From assembly GCA_945906795.1 (NCBI GenBank), contig CAMDRO010000003.1, positions 1 to 64,000 of the forward strand: a stretch of 64,000 nt of DNA, read 5' to 3'. Each line of letters opens with the position of its first letter. Positions within the stretch are counted from its first letter, which is position 1. This document shows, piece after piece, positions 17,427-26,442 of this stretch. The position numbers and the translations under genes are program-made. The notes beneath the pieces were generated by a model. The model searched no databases. It saw only the letters and a program-made list of their open reading frames with translations, and was not told where the DNA came from. The DNA is from Spirosoma fluviale. GTDB taxonomy: Bacteria; Bacteroidota; Bacteroidia; Cytophagales; Spirosomataceae.

Positions 17427-18692
17427 ATGAAAAACTCACAATGGAAAATCGTTTTATTGGGCCTTGTGCTCTTCAGTTCTTTCAGTTTTATTTCTTTTCG
17501 TTGGAATGCGAATCCTACAAAGAAGGTCGCTGAATCCACAGATATTAAAGTTCCAGCAGGTTTCGTAGTCCAAGTTTTGGCATCAGATTTGGGACCAACT
17601 AGGCACATGACGATTTCGAAAAATGGAGATATCTATGCTAAATTGTCAAAATTAAAAGAGGGTAAAGGCATTTATTTGTTGCGTGATACCAATAAAGATG
17701 GGGTCATCGACGAGACTAAACTTTTCGGAAACTATACGGGAACAGGTATTGTGATCAATAAAGGGTTTTTATATGCTTCGTCAAACAAAGGCATTTATCG
17801 CTATAAGTTGAATGCAAATGAGGAGGTAATTGATATGGATAACCCTGAAAACATCGTGAATGGTTTACTAGATCATGGCCGCGATAATGCGAAACCTTTC
17901 TCTTTTGACAATAAATCTAATTTGTACGTTTCGATCGGTTCATACAATGATGCTTGCCGAATTCAAGGAACTGGGACAGGAATGGTTCCATGCTCTATTT
18001 TAGATTCAGCAGGTGGAATTTGGAAATTTAATGCAGATAAATTAAATCAAGGATTTAAAGACGGTACGCGTTATGCGACGGGAATTAAAAATGCGGTAGG
18101 GACTTTTTGGAATGCAAAAACCAATTCTTTATTTATAACAGCGCATGGTCGCGGTCAATTTCATGATTTTTATCCTCAATTTTATACGCCTAAGCAAAGC
18201 CAAGAAATGCCTGCAGAGGCTATTTATGAATTGCATGATGGGGACGATGCGGGTTGGCCTTATATCTATTATGACCAATTTCAAAACAAAAAAATTCAAG
18301 CTCCTGAGTATGGAGGGGATGGTAAAAAAGTAGGTGGCGTAAAGGCAATCGATCCAAGTGTGACTTTTCCAGCTCATATGGGACCTAATGACTTACTTTT
18401 CTATTCGGGAAAAATGTTTCCAGCAAAATACAGAAATGGTGCATTTGTAGCCTTCCATGGTCAATCGGCTGAATTGAAAAAAGGGTATTTAGTTGCTTTT
18501 GTTCCGTTTGTAAATAATAAGCCGAGTGGCAAATGGGAGATTTTTGCAGATAATTTTGCAGGCATCGATTTAGTTAAACCTTCTGGTCCTATCCAACATC
18601 GTCCATGTGGATTAGCTCAAGGGCCTGACGGTGCTCTCTATGTTTGTGATGATTTAAATGGGTCTATCTACCGCATTGCCTATAAAAAATAA
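17427..18692 (+). CDS. Sorbosone dehydrogenase-like quinoprotein propeller
   Basis: 421 aa with a signal peptide (about 1-27). The propeller carries typical L-sorbosone/glucose dehydrogenase strings: VPAGFVVQVLASDLGPTRHM, GRDNAKPFSFDNKSNLYVSI, ATGIKNAVG and GLAQGPDGALYVCDDLNGSI. No CxxCH heme motif is present, unlike the large homologues at 26443 and 29409, so a separate electron acceptor would be needed. It is followed 21 bp later by GH31, suggesting coexpression and action on sugars released by that enzyme. Cofactor (PQQ) is inferred from family. Confidence 0.83.
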   Translation: MKNSQWKIVLLGLVLFSSFSFISFRWNANPTKKVAESTDIKVPAGFVVQVLASDLGPTRHMTISKNGDIYAKLSKLKEGKGIYLLRDTNKDGVIDETKLFGNYTGTGIVINKGFLYASSNKGIYRYKLNANEEVIDMDNPENIVNGLLDHGRDNAKPFSFDNKSNLYVSIGSYNDACRIQGTGTGMVPCSILDSAGGIWKFNADKLNQGFKDGTRYATGIKNAVGTFWNAKTNSLFITAHGRGQFHDFYPQFYTPKQSQEMPAEAIYELHDGDDAGWPYIYYDQFQNKKIQAPEYGGDGKKVGGVKAIDPSVTFPAHMGPNDLLFYSGKMFPAKYRNGAFVAFHGQSAELKKGYLVAFVPFVNNKPSGKWEIFADNFAGIDLVKPSGPIQHRPCGLAQGPDGALYVCDDLNGSIYRIAYKK

Positions 18693-18713
18693 ATAGGTCT
18701 AAATTTCTTGGCT

Positions 18714-20849
18714 ATGAGGATTCTTCATCTTGCTTTCACTTTTTTAGTGTCTGTCACTTTAATGTACGCACAAGTCCCTGTCGTATGGACGGAAAGTTAT
18801 CCAGGCATTTGGAAAGCGGAAGTTGGCAAGCCTCAAAAGCATAGTTTATTGAAAGCAGCTGGGGGCAAGGCTAATGTAGCCGCACTCCAACTTTTACCTA
18901 AAACCCAATTTCCATTAGATAAAGGAGCGATCGAAGTTAAGGTCATTCAAGGCAAGACTTACTTGAAATTTCCACTCCAAAAAGAAGAGCAAATTTTTGG
19001 TTTAGGTTTAAATTTTCAAACGGTCAATCAGCGCGGTCGGATTTTAAATCTTCATATGGATCACTTTGGTGGCAAGGATAATGGTCGAACCCACGCGCCT
19101 GTACCATTTTATGTGTCTACCAAAGGCTACGGAGTTTTGATTGACGCGGCTCAATACATCACCATTTATGCGGGAACCGGCGTTCGAGTGGATTCTAAAA
19201 ATCCTCCTGAATTGCAGGATCGAAATACTAATAAAAAATGGGATGCGCAGCCCTACTCAGATGCGGTTGAAATATTAGTTCCAGCCTCTGGGACTACGCT
19301 GTATGTTTTTGCTGGACCGACGACCATGCAGGTGGTACAGCGCTATAATCTACTGAGTGGCGGGGGATATTTGCCGCCTAAATGGGGGCTAGGGTTCACC
19401 CAACGAGTTCCTACCCTTTATTCACAGGAGGATATTTTAAAGGAAGTAAGCAGTTTTGAGGAGCATGATTTTCCATTGGATTTTATTGGCGTCGAACCAG
19501 GCTGGCATAGCATGTCCTATCCTTGCACTTTTGAATGGGACCCAACGAGATTCCCTAATCCTAAATTGTTTTTGGACCAGTTGGCTGCCAAAGGGGTTTC
19601 TGCAAACCTATGGCTAAATCCTTATGTTTCTCCTAAATCTTCTTTGTACCCTTTGGTCAAAAACCTAACTGGATCACATACGGTTTGGAATGGCTTAGTG
19701 CCCGATTTTACCCTGGCAAAAATACGCCAATTATATAAAGACCATTTCAAGAAAAATCATTTGGATATTGGAGTTGGCGGGTATAAAATTGACGAAGTGG
19801 ATGGCTACGACAACTGGGTTTGGCCGGATGTTGCGACATTCCCATCGGGGACTAGTGCCGAACAGATGAGGCAAATGTATGGGTCGATGGTTCAGAAAAT
19901 GACGGCCGATTGGTACAAGGAAATCAACAAACGAACCTATGGGTTAGTGCGCGCCTCGAATGCCGGAGGAAGTCATTTGCCCTACGTGATTTATAACGAT
20001 TATTACAACCATAAGGATTTTATTACCGCTTTAGTGAATAGTAGTTTTGTTGGCGTACTGTGGACCCCTGAAGTTCGTGCCTCAAAAACGGCTGAAGAGT
20101 GGATTAGAAGAATGCAATCGGCTTGTTTTTCTCCAATGGCCATGATTAACGCATGGGCCGATGGCACCAAACCTTGGACTTTTCCTGAGGTGGCTGATGC
20201 GGTCAAAGATGTGGCTAATTTACGGATGCAATTGCTTCCTTATTTGTATACGACTTTTGCGGCATACCATAGAGAAGGAAAACCTCCTTTTAGAGCCATG
20301 CAACTTTTGGATGGTTTTGTCTCCCAAAATGTGCAGGAGCGGGGGCAATTTGACGCAACGCAGAATCCATACCAAATGGCCATTCGAAAAGATATTAAGG
20401 ATCAATATATGATGGGCGACGCAATGTTAGTGGCTCCGATGTTCGCCGGAGAGAAAACCAGGAGTGTTATTTTGCCAAAAGGCAAATGGTATGATTTTTA
20501 TACAGGAGCATTTGTGGGCGAAAATCAAATCATTCAGATCGAACCTTCGTTGGAAAAAATTCCTTTGTTTGTTCGTGATGGAGGCATTATTCCGATGGTT
20601 CCTGTACACCGACAAGCACCCAAAATAGGTCAAAAATGGCCGCTTGAAATGCGACATTATGGTCGGTCAACGGGCGAGTTTACGCTGTATGACGATGATG
20701 GAAAATCTTTCGATTATGAAAAAGGCGTGTTTTCTCTGACGCATTTTTCAGTTCAAAAAGATACTCAAGGGATGTTGGTCGGCAGCCAACCTTCTCAAGC
20801 CCCCATGGGGTATTTAAAAGAAGTTAAATGGGTATTCATGACCCACTAA
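18714..20849 (+). CDS. Glycoside hydrolase family 31 (alpha-glucosidase/alpha-xylosidase type)
   Basis: 711 aa from the ATG at 18714; the TTG two codons upstream is less likely. Signal peptide (about 1-19), then an N-terminal beta-sandwich and the GH31 barrel. The nucleophile is likely Asp360 in GGYKIDEVDG and the acid/base Asp429 in YNDYYNHKDF, about 69 residues apart, as in GH31. Other family marks are QVPTLYSQ-type substrate loops and PLFVRDGGIIPM near the C-terminal beta domain. Known activities include alpha-glucosidase, alpha-xylosidase and alpha-galactosidase; the specificity is not readable here. It is secreted, probably to the periplasm. Confidence 0.88.
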   Translation: MRILHLAFTFLVSVTLMYAQVPVVWTESYPGIWKAEVGKPQKHSLLKAAGGKANVAALQLLPKTQFPLDKGAIEVKVIQGKTYLKFPLQKEEQIFGLGLNFQTVNQRGRILNLHMDHFGGKDNGRTHAPVPFYVSTKGYGVLIDAAQYITIYAGTGVRVDSKNPPELQDRNTNKKWDAQPYSDAVEILVPASGTTLYVFAGPTTMQVVQRYNLLSGGGYLPPKWGLGFTQRVPTLYSQEDILKEVSSFEEHDFPLDFIGVEPGWHSMSYPCTFEWDPTRFPNPKLFLDQLAAKGVSANLWLNPYVSPKSSLYPLVKNLTGSHTVWNGLVPDFTLAKIRQLYKDHFKKNHLDIGVGGYKIDEVDGYDNWVWPDVATFPSGTSAEQMRQMYGSMVQKMTADWYKEINKRTYGLVRASNAGGSHLPYVIYNDYYNHKDFITALVNSSFVGVLWTPEVRASKTAEEWIRRMQSACFSPMAMINAWADGTKPWTFPEVADAVKDVANLRMQLLPYLYTTFAAYHREGKPPFRAMQLLDGFVSQNVQERGQFDATQNPYQMAIRKDIKDQYMMGDAMLVAPMFAGEKTRSVILPKGKWYDFYTGAFVGENQIIQIEPSLEKIPLFVRDGGIIPMVPVHRQAPKIGQKWPLEMRHYGRSTGEFTLYDDDGKSFDYEKGVFSLTHFSVQKDTQGMLVGSQPSQAPMGYLKEVKWVFMTH

Positions 20850-20994
20850 TTAATTTTTTAGCCCAATGTTTTTCTAGGGATTTGATAAAAAATTATTCAC
20901 GGGGTAGTTTTAACATATAAAGATTATTTATTCTCAAAATTTGAATATTGTTAATTTATATTTAACTCACATCCTCTTATAAAACCTAAATACC

Positions 20995-22086
20995 ATGAAA
21001 TACATATTAACTATTTTGATCAGTGCTACTTTTGCTTTTCAAGGCATAGCCCAAAAAACCAAATTAAATCGCTATTTGTATGTTGCCGCGCCCGGAATAC
21101 GTGATTATTTAGGTTATGGCGGACATGGGATTTTGGTTTTTGATATGGATCATGGACATCGATTTGTGAAAAAAATAAAAACGCAAGGCTTACATCCCAA
21201 TGGAAAACCTTCCAATGTAAAGGGTGTTGCAGTCAGTATTCCATTAAATAGTATTTATGTTAGTACTTTGGAGTCACTTCAACGCATTGACCTGTCGACA
21301 GAAAAAGTGATTTGGGAACGTCAGTTTGTCGGTGGTTGCGACCGTATGTCTATTTCTCCCGATGGGAAAACGATGTATTTACCTTCTTTGGAGAAAAATT
21401 TCTGGAATGTGGTCGATTGCGAAACTGGGAATATCATCAAAAAAATAGATGGGTTTAAGCGGGCACATAATACCGTTTATGGCTCCTCAGGAAATTCAGT
21501 CTATATGGGTGACATAGGAAACCCGTGGTTGTATGTTTCGGATACAAAAACGCATCAGGTACGTTTAAAAGTTGGCCCCTTTTTAGGCTATGTACGTCCA
21601 TTCACCGTAAATCATGATGAATCTTTAGGTTTTGTGACGGTCGACAGCTTGTTAGGTTTTGAAGTGGGGGATTTAAAAACGGGCAAGAAGCTTGCTAGTT
21701 TAGTGGTGGAGGGTTGGAATAAAGGGCCTGTACGCCGACATGGAAACCCGAGTCATGGCATTGGCTTGACTCCAGACGAAAAGGAAATTTGGTTATGTGA
21801 TGGGTTTAATATGCGCTTGCATGTGTTTTCGGCGGTTGCGCCATACCAACAATTAACCACTATCCCAATGAAAGATATGCCGGGTTGGATTACGTTTAGT
21901 TTAGACGGAAAATTTGCTTATCCTTCTAGTGGCGAGGTGGTTGACGTGCGGACGCGAAAAGTTTTGTTAAACTTAGAGGACGAATTTCACAATGCAGTTT
22001 CTAGTGAAAAAGTCGTTGAAATTCAGTTTGAAAAGGGGAGGGCGGTTAGAGCTGGGGACCAATTTGGCGTGGGCCGAAAAAAGTAA
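20995..22086 (+). CDS. Secreted YncE-like beta-propeller protein
   Basis: 363 aa with a signal peptide (MKYILTILISATFAFQGIAQ). The body is a seven-bladed YncE/cytochrome-cd1-like propeller: DRMSISPDGKTMYLPSLE, GNSVYMGDIGNPWLYVSD and GLTPDEKEIWLCDGFN are repeated blade signatures. It has no heme motif and no recognised catalytic centre. Related proteins bind ligands or act as quinoprotein-like scaffolds. It is transcribed alone and faces GH39, sharing a strong bidirectional terminator. Fold is well supported; function is not known. Confidence 0.75.
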   Translation: MKYILTILISATFAFQGIAQKTKLNRYLYVAAPGIRDYLGYGGHGILVFDMDHGHRFVKKIKTQGLHPNGKPSNVKGVAVSIPLNSIYVSTLESLQRIDLSTEKVIWERQFVGGCDRMSISPDGKTMYLPSLEKNFWNVVDCETGNIIKKIDGFKRAHNTVYGSSGNSVYMGDIGNPWLYVSDTKTHQVRLKVGPFLGYVRPFTVNHDESLGFVTVDSLLGFEVGDLKTGKKLASLVVEGWNKGPVRRHGNPSHGIGLTPDEKEIWLCDGFNMRLHVFSAVAPYQQLTTIPMKDMPGWITFSLDGKFAYPSSGEVVDVRTRKVLLNLEDEFHNAVSSEKVVEIQFEKGRAVRAGDQFGVGRKK

Positions 22087-22131
22087 AATAACCCTAGGTA
22101 GAAATAAATGCTTTTCTTCCTAGGGTTATTT
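22086..22131. terminator. Bidirectional terminator between convergent genes
   Basis: A perfect 13-bp stem, AAATAACCCTAGG (22086-22098) with CCTAGGGTTATTT (22119-22131), sits between the YncE-like gene and GH39. The A/T-rich flanks provide short U-tracts in both directions. Confidence 0.75.
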
Positions 22132-22142
22132 ATGTGAAATTT

Positions 22143-23810
22143 TTACCAGGTTAATTGGAACAGGTCGACGGCCTGTCGGGGCAATTCAATTTTTAGTTTT
22201 AATTCACCTTTGGATATTGTTAATTTTTGGGGCGGATTCACCATGGCCAGTTGGCCAGCTTTTTCAAGCGCTGAAATTTGTTCAGCAGAAGGTTCCTTAG
22301 GTGACCCCATTTTTTTCCAAACTTCATAGCTATTGCTATGTAAATCATCGATTCTGTAATGCGATAATTTAGCGGAGCTTGATTTAATCCCTGAAATTTC
22401 AAGAGAAACTTGCGTGGATTCTCCCTTTTTATCGACATCGTGGTAGTTCCAAACCATGACAGATGCAGTATTTTTATTTTTGGTGGCAAGCGTTCCGATA
22501 TCCGTTTTTGATCCTCTAAAGCTCGAGTCTAAGGCCATTTGAAGTGAATAGGCATGATCTGATTTTGACTCTACAAAATCCCCTTGCATCTTTCCAAACA
22601 TTCTAAATACATTTAAAACGGGTTTGTCTACGCCATTGGTCGCTAAATCCCTGAAACCATAAAACCAGGGTTGGTTTTCAAATTCAAAGGCCCATGTGAC
22701 GGCGCCCATTAAATTGGAATTGTATTTTTGGGCCAATTCATATTTACGGGCAAATGTGGCCGCCGTATAGCTGGAATACATAGTTCCATTTCGGTAGGCA
22801 TTTTGTGGACTTGTGGCCATGCCGCAAGCTGCGCAACCTTCAGGATCGGATTCACCGATGACGATGGGTAAATTTTTTAATTGGGGATAGGCACTGATCA
22901 CCTTTAAATTATCTTCTATGTTTTTGAGCTGGGCCCTGGCGCTCATCACCACTTTTCCTTGTTCTAATTTTGGGGATCCTTTGGCATGAAACAAAATTAA
23001 ATCTAAAGGCGAGCCTATTTTTTTCGTCACATAATTGGTGTCAAATAAGCAGTGTTTAAAAAACGCATCTTGGAATTTCATTCCCCCTCCCGTGATATCG
23101 GTTCCGCCAATTTTAGCGGTGGGCAATGCCCTTTTTACCGCATCTGCTGAATAATCATAGAGTTTAAAAAATTCTGCTTGCGTTCCTTTCCAATAGGCAG
23201 AATTGGGTTCATTCCAAACTTCCCAATACCAGCTTTCCACTTCTTTTTGACCATATCGAGCCACACTATGTTTGACCCATTGAAAAATTAATTCACCCCA
23301 TTTTTTATAGTCTTTTGGGGGATAGGCCCAGCCCGTGTAAATATCATTGTAGTTGTCGCCCGGTTTCCAATAGTGTTTATAGGGTACAGGGTGGGTGGAA
23401 AGTGCTTCCGGCATAAAGCCTATTTGGGCCAAAGGTTTTATCCCTCTTTGTACATAGGTGTCGAAAATCTTGTCGATAATGGTCCAGTCGTAAATGGGAT
23501 TTCCTTGCGCATCTTCTGTGTAGGCATTGGTAGAACCCCATTTTAAACTTGCGACGCCATCGCCGGTGACTAACAAGCTATGCGCTCTGACATAAACAGG
23601 AACTGGGCTAAGGGCTGAAATTTCACTCAACAGTTTTTTGCCATCTTTCATGTAGGTGTAATTTGGCTCATCATAGCCAAACCAAGCATAAATGGGCTTC
23701 ATTTTTTCCTGGGTTTTCGAAAGGTCAACGGTGATTTTTGCTTGGTCTTGTGATTGCCCAAAAGCATCTAGGGACAGAATTATAATACATGCAAGAAATA
23801 AATTTTTCAT
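22143..23810 (-). CDS. Glycoside hydrolase family 39-like (beta-xylosidase-type) enzyme
   Basis: 555 aa with a signal peptide ending about residue 18. The clan GH-A TIM barrel shows the acid/base Glu201 in EVWNEPNSAYW and the nucleophile Glu320 in VIGESDPEG, the spacing expected for GH39. A C-terminal beta domain (about 430-555) follows, again as in GH39. Known activities are beta-xylosidase and alpha-L-iduronidase, with other specificities in newer subfamilies. It is secreted and monocistronic. Together with GH31 and the sulfatases it argues for breakdown of a complex heteropolysaccharide. Specificity is not determined. Confidence 0.84.
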   Translation of the reverse strand: MKNLFLACIIILSLDAFGQSQDQAKITVDLSKTQEKMKPIYAWFGYDEPNYTYMKDGKKLLSEISALSPVPVYVRAHSLLVTGDGVASLKWGSTNAYTEDAQGNPIYDWTIIDKIFDTYVQRGIKPLAQIGFMPEALSTHPVPYKHYWKPGDNYNDIYTGWAYPPKDYKKWGELIFQWVKHSVARYGQKEVESWYWEVWNEPNSAYWKGTQAEFFKLYDYSADAVKRALPTAKIGGTDITGGGMKFQDAFFKHCLFDTNYVTKKIGSPLDLILFHAKGSPKLEQGKVVMSARAQLKNIEDNLKVISAYPQLKNLPIVIGESDPEGCAACGMATSPQNAYRNGTMYSSYTAATFARKYELAQKYNSNLMGAVTWAFEFENQPWFYGFRDLATNGVDKPVLNVFRMFGKMQGDFVESKSDHAYSLQMALDSSFRGSKTDIGTLATKNKNTASVMVWNYHDVDKKGESTQVSLEISGIKSSSAKLSHYRIDDLHSNSYEVWKKMGSPKEPSAEQISALEKAGQLAMVNPPQKLTISKGELKLKIELPRQAVDLFQLTW

Positions 23811-23883
23811 AGACTAGGTTTAGATGACAAAAATATCCTTTTTAAGATAGAATATTCCATATAATTTTGATAAATTGTTTAGG

Positions 23884-24921
23884 ATGAAGTATTCAATTTA
23901 CCTATTTGCGATTCTTTTTTTAACTATTTCGCTCAGCGTACATGCCCAACAAAGGTTTTCGGTCGCGGGAAGAATTATCGAAAACAATTTAGATGGGGCG
24001 GCTATTCCCTTTGCCCATGTGTATTTAAATGGTACGTCGTTTGGTACGCAGGCAGATGTGAATGGCCGATTTGTACTAAAAAACATCCCCAAAGGCATTT
24101 ATAAATTCTCTATTTCAATGGTCGGGTTTAAGACATCGATGAAGTTGACAAGCATCGAATCTGACCTAAAAAATATGGTTGAACGATTAGATGAAAATGT
24201 GTTGGATTTGATGGAAGTTCGGGTGAAGGGTCAAAAAGATAAGGTGTGGAATAAATCGATCCGAGATTTTGAAAATGAATTTTTAGGTCGGGATATTTCA
24301 AGGAGCGAGGTTCAAATTTTAAATCGAGAGGTCATTGATGTCGATTTTGATAAACAGAAAAAGGTCTTGACGGCGAAGGCAGAACAGCCCTTGATGATTG
24401 AAAATCGCAATTTGGGTTATTTATATCGAGGCTTTTTGGTTGAGTTTCAAAAAGGAATTAATCGAATGAGTTTTAAGGCTAGTGGTTATTTTGAACCATT
24501 AAAGCCTAGTTCACCTAAACAACAGACACGCTGGGAATCTAATCGGAAAGATGTTTTTCAGGGATCCATCAAACATTTTTTATGGGCACTTTACAGAGAT
24601 AAGTTGACTGAAGAAGGGTTTTCTGCCTATTATTACAAGGACCGTAAGTACATGGGAGTTGTGCCTGAATTTAAGGCGGTTGATGTAGTTAGGCCCACCA
24701 GTGATTCGACTATTTTTTTGTTGGAATTGAAAGGCATGTTGTCGGTTGATTACAATTATAATTTTAGGCAAAGTTCCAAAGTCATGCCAGTTGCACAGAT
24801 TTTTTTCAATCAATATGGGGAATTGATTGATCCCTACTCGGTAGAATTATATGGAAAAATGTCGGAAAATAGAATGGGTAAAGAATTGCCTTCGGATTAT
24901 ATCTATGTTCCTAAGGATTGA
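23884..24921 (+). CDS. CarboxypepD_reg-like domain protein, probably outer-membrane associated
   Basis: 345 aa from the ATG at 23884, which begins a clean signal peptide (MKYSIYLFAILFLTISLSV); the upstream TTG only adds three residues. After it comes a carboxypeptidase regulatory-like beta domain (about 25-110) with FAHVYLNGTSFGTQADVNGR, the kind found at the front of TonB receptors. No barrel or plug follows; the rest is a mixed beta region with no recognised family. It occurs as a free-standing protein in many Bacteroidota and its role is unknown. Confidence 0.7.
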   Translation: MKYSIYLFAILFLTISLSVHAQQRFSVAGRIIENNLDGAAIPFAHVYLNGTSFGTQADVNGRFVLKNIPKGIYKFSISMVGFKTSMKLTSIESDLKNMVERLDENVLDLMEVRVKGQKDKVWNKSIRDFENEFLGRDISRSEVQILNREVIDVDFDKQKKVLTAKAEQPLMIENRNLGYLYRGFLVEFQKGINRMSFKASGYFEPLKPSSPKQQTRWESNRKDVFQGSIKHFLWALYRDKLTEEGFSAYYYKDRKYMGVVPEFKAVDVVRPTSDSTIFLLELKGMLSVDYNYNFRQSSKVMPVAQIFFNQYGELIDPYSVELYGKMSENRMGKELPSDYIYVPKD

Positions 24922-25004
24922 ATTTGAAAGTTCAGTTCCGAATGCATTTGTATTTGACTTGACGTATGTGCCAAGCGCACAAAAATTGTCGGAAGAGAAG
25001 TATG

Positions 25005-26243
25005 TTAGTTTTCTCCCACATTTTTTCCGGCTATATAACCTGTGGTCCAGGCCGACTGGAAATTGAATCCTCCCGTAATTCCATCGATGTCCATGACTTC
25101 ACCTGCGAAAAATAATCCAGGATGAATTTTACTTTGCATGGTGTTGACATCGATCTCATGTAAATCTACTCCTCCAGCAGTGACAAATTCTTCCTTAAAC
25201 GTTGTTTTTCCTTGGACTATATAGCGGTCGTTCAATAAGGTATTTACGAGTTTATGGGTATTTTTTACCCCTAAATCATTCCACCTGGTCGCTGGATTAA
25301 TTTCATTTTTGGCTAATAAAAACAACCAAAGTCGATTAGGTATCTCAAAGGGATTTAGATTGCTAATCATTTTAGAGCCGTGAATATTAATGGCTTTAAC
25401 TAAGCTTTCACGTAGCGTGTTTTCTTTGGTTTCATTAAGCCAATTGACTAAAATACTGAATTCGTAATTTGATTCAGCCAGTATGCGTGCTCCCCAGGCC
25501 GATAATTGTAAGATTGCCGGACCACTCATGCCCCAATGGGTAATGAGCAGGGGTCCTTTACCTAGTAATTTTTGGCCTTCTATTCGAACGACCGCTTGCT
25601 CGACCACGATACCCATCAGATCACGAATGGGTTCTTGAGGCATGTTGAAAGTAAATAAAGAGGGTACGGGAGGGATTATGGTGTGATTTAAATCGGCAAG
25701 CCAAGAAAATCCTGTCATTTTCGGTTGCCCGCCAATAGTAACAATTACTCGGTCTACTTTTTCAGTCACTTCTTTACAGGCAATTTCAAAACCATTATTT
25801 ACCCGAATTATTTTATCTATGGCGCGCAAGGTCCACAATTCAACACCTAATGTTTTTGCTTCTTTCCAAAGACAATCAATGATACTTTGGGACTCATTGG
25901 ATACCGGAAAAACACAAAGATCTGGATAGGTTTTCAAAGGAATACCTCTGTTTTCAAACCAATCCATCGTGGCTTTTGTATCAAATTGTTCAAAAGCTTT
26001 TCGCATGAATTTTTCCCCTCTGGGATATTTTTCGGATAATAATCGATGGTTTGATAATGCGTTTGTGACATTACAACGACCACCCCCAGAGATCTTTACT
26101 TTTCCTAAAAACTTAGAAGTTTTCTCAAAGACCCGAACATGTGCTTGTGGAAAGTGTTTTTTTGCCGAAATGGCGGCAAAAAATCCGGCAGCTCCTCCTC
26201 CTAAAATGACTATTTCCAATGTGTATTTGCTAATGTTTGGCAA
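25005..26243 (-). CDS. HI0933/BaiN-type flavoprotein (NAD(P)/FAD-dependent oxidoreductase)
   Basis: 412 aa. The Rossmann motif GGGAAG lies at 15-20, the family signature KVKISGGGRCNVTN at about 47-60, and the C-terminal FAD-contact stretch GLFFAGEVMDIDGITGGFN near the end. These define the HI0933-like flavoproteins (COG2081); one member, BaiN, acts in bile-acid dehydroxylation, but most are uncharacterised. The start is a TTG at 26243; there is no ATG before the FAD motif and a TGA closes the frame upstream, so TTG (or the TTG eight codons later) must be used. Cytoplasmic, and a housekeeping-type gene amid secreted proteins. Confidence 0.85.
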   Translation of the reverse strand: MPNISKYTLEIVILGGGAAGFFAAISAKKHFPQAHVRVFEKTSKFLGKVKISGGGRCNVTNALSNHRLLSEKYPRGEKFMRKAFEQFDTKATMDWFENRGIPLKTYPDLCVFPVSNESQSIIDCLWKEAKTLGVELWTLRAIDKIIRVNNGFEIACKEVTEKVDRVIVTIGGQPKMTGFSWLADLNHTIIPPVPSLFTFNMPQEPIRDLMGIVVEQAVVRIEGQKLLGKGPLLITHWGMSGPAILQLSAWGARILAESNYEFSILVNWLNETKENTLRESLVKAINIHGSKMISNLNPFEIPNRLWLFLLAKNEINPATRWNDLGVKNTHKLVNTLLNDRYIVQGKTTFKEEFVTAGGVDLHEIDVNTMQSKIHPGLFFAGEVMDIDGITGGFNFQSAWTTGYIAGKNVGEN

Positions 26244-26294
26244 AAATCAAGAACAATTAGGGTAAATGAAATTATTTAAGGAATTAAATTTTAT

Positions 26295-26423
26295 TTATTT
26301 CCCCACGTAGAATGAATTTTGGATTGAATCAGCAACCTTGAATTTTAATTTAAGGTCTATCTGCGCGATGACATTAAAAGCGTTAAAGCTAAAAAATAAA
26401 GAAAAGAGCATGTGTTTTTTCAT
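26295..26423 (-). CDS. Possible 42-aa secreted peptide or gene remnant
   Basis: A 42-codon frame starts with a convincing signal peptide (MKKHMLFSLFFSFNAFNVIA, then QIDLKLKF) and stops after about 20 further residues. The mature part resembles the first strands of larger Bacteroidota secreted proteins, so it may be a truncated remnant. It lies downstream of the 926-aa dehydrogenase on the same strand with 19 bp between them, and could be cotranscribed. No homologue could be checked. Confidence 0.3.
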   Translation of the reverse strand: MKKHMLFSLFFSFNAFNVIAQIDLKLKFKVADSIQNSFYVGK

Positions 26424-26442
26424 GGAATTCAACGCTATTTTT

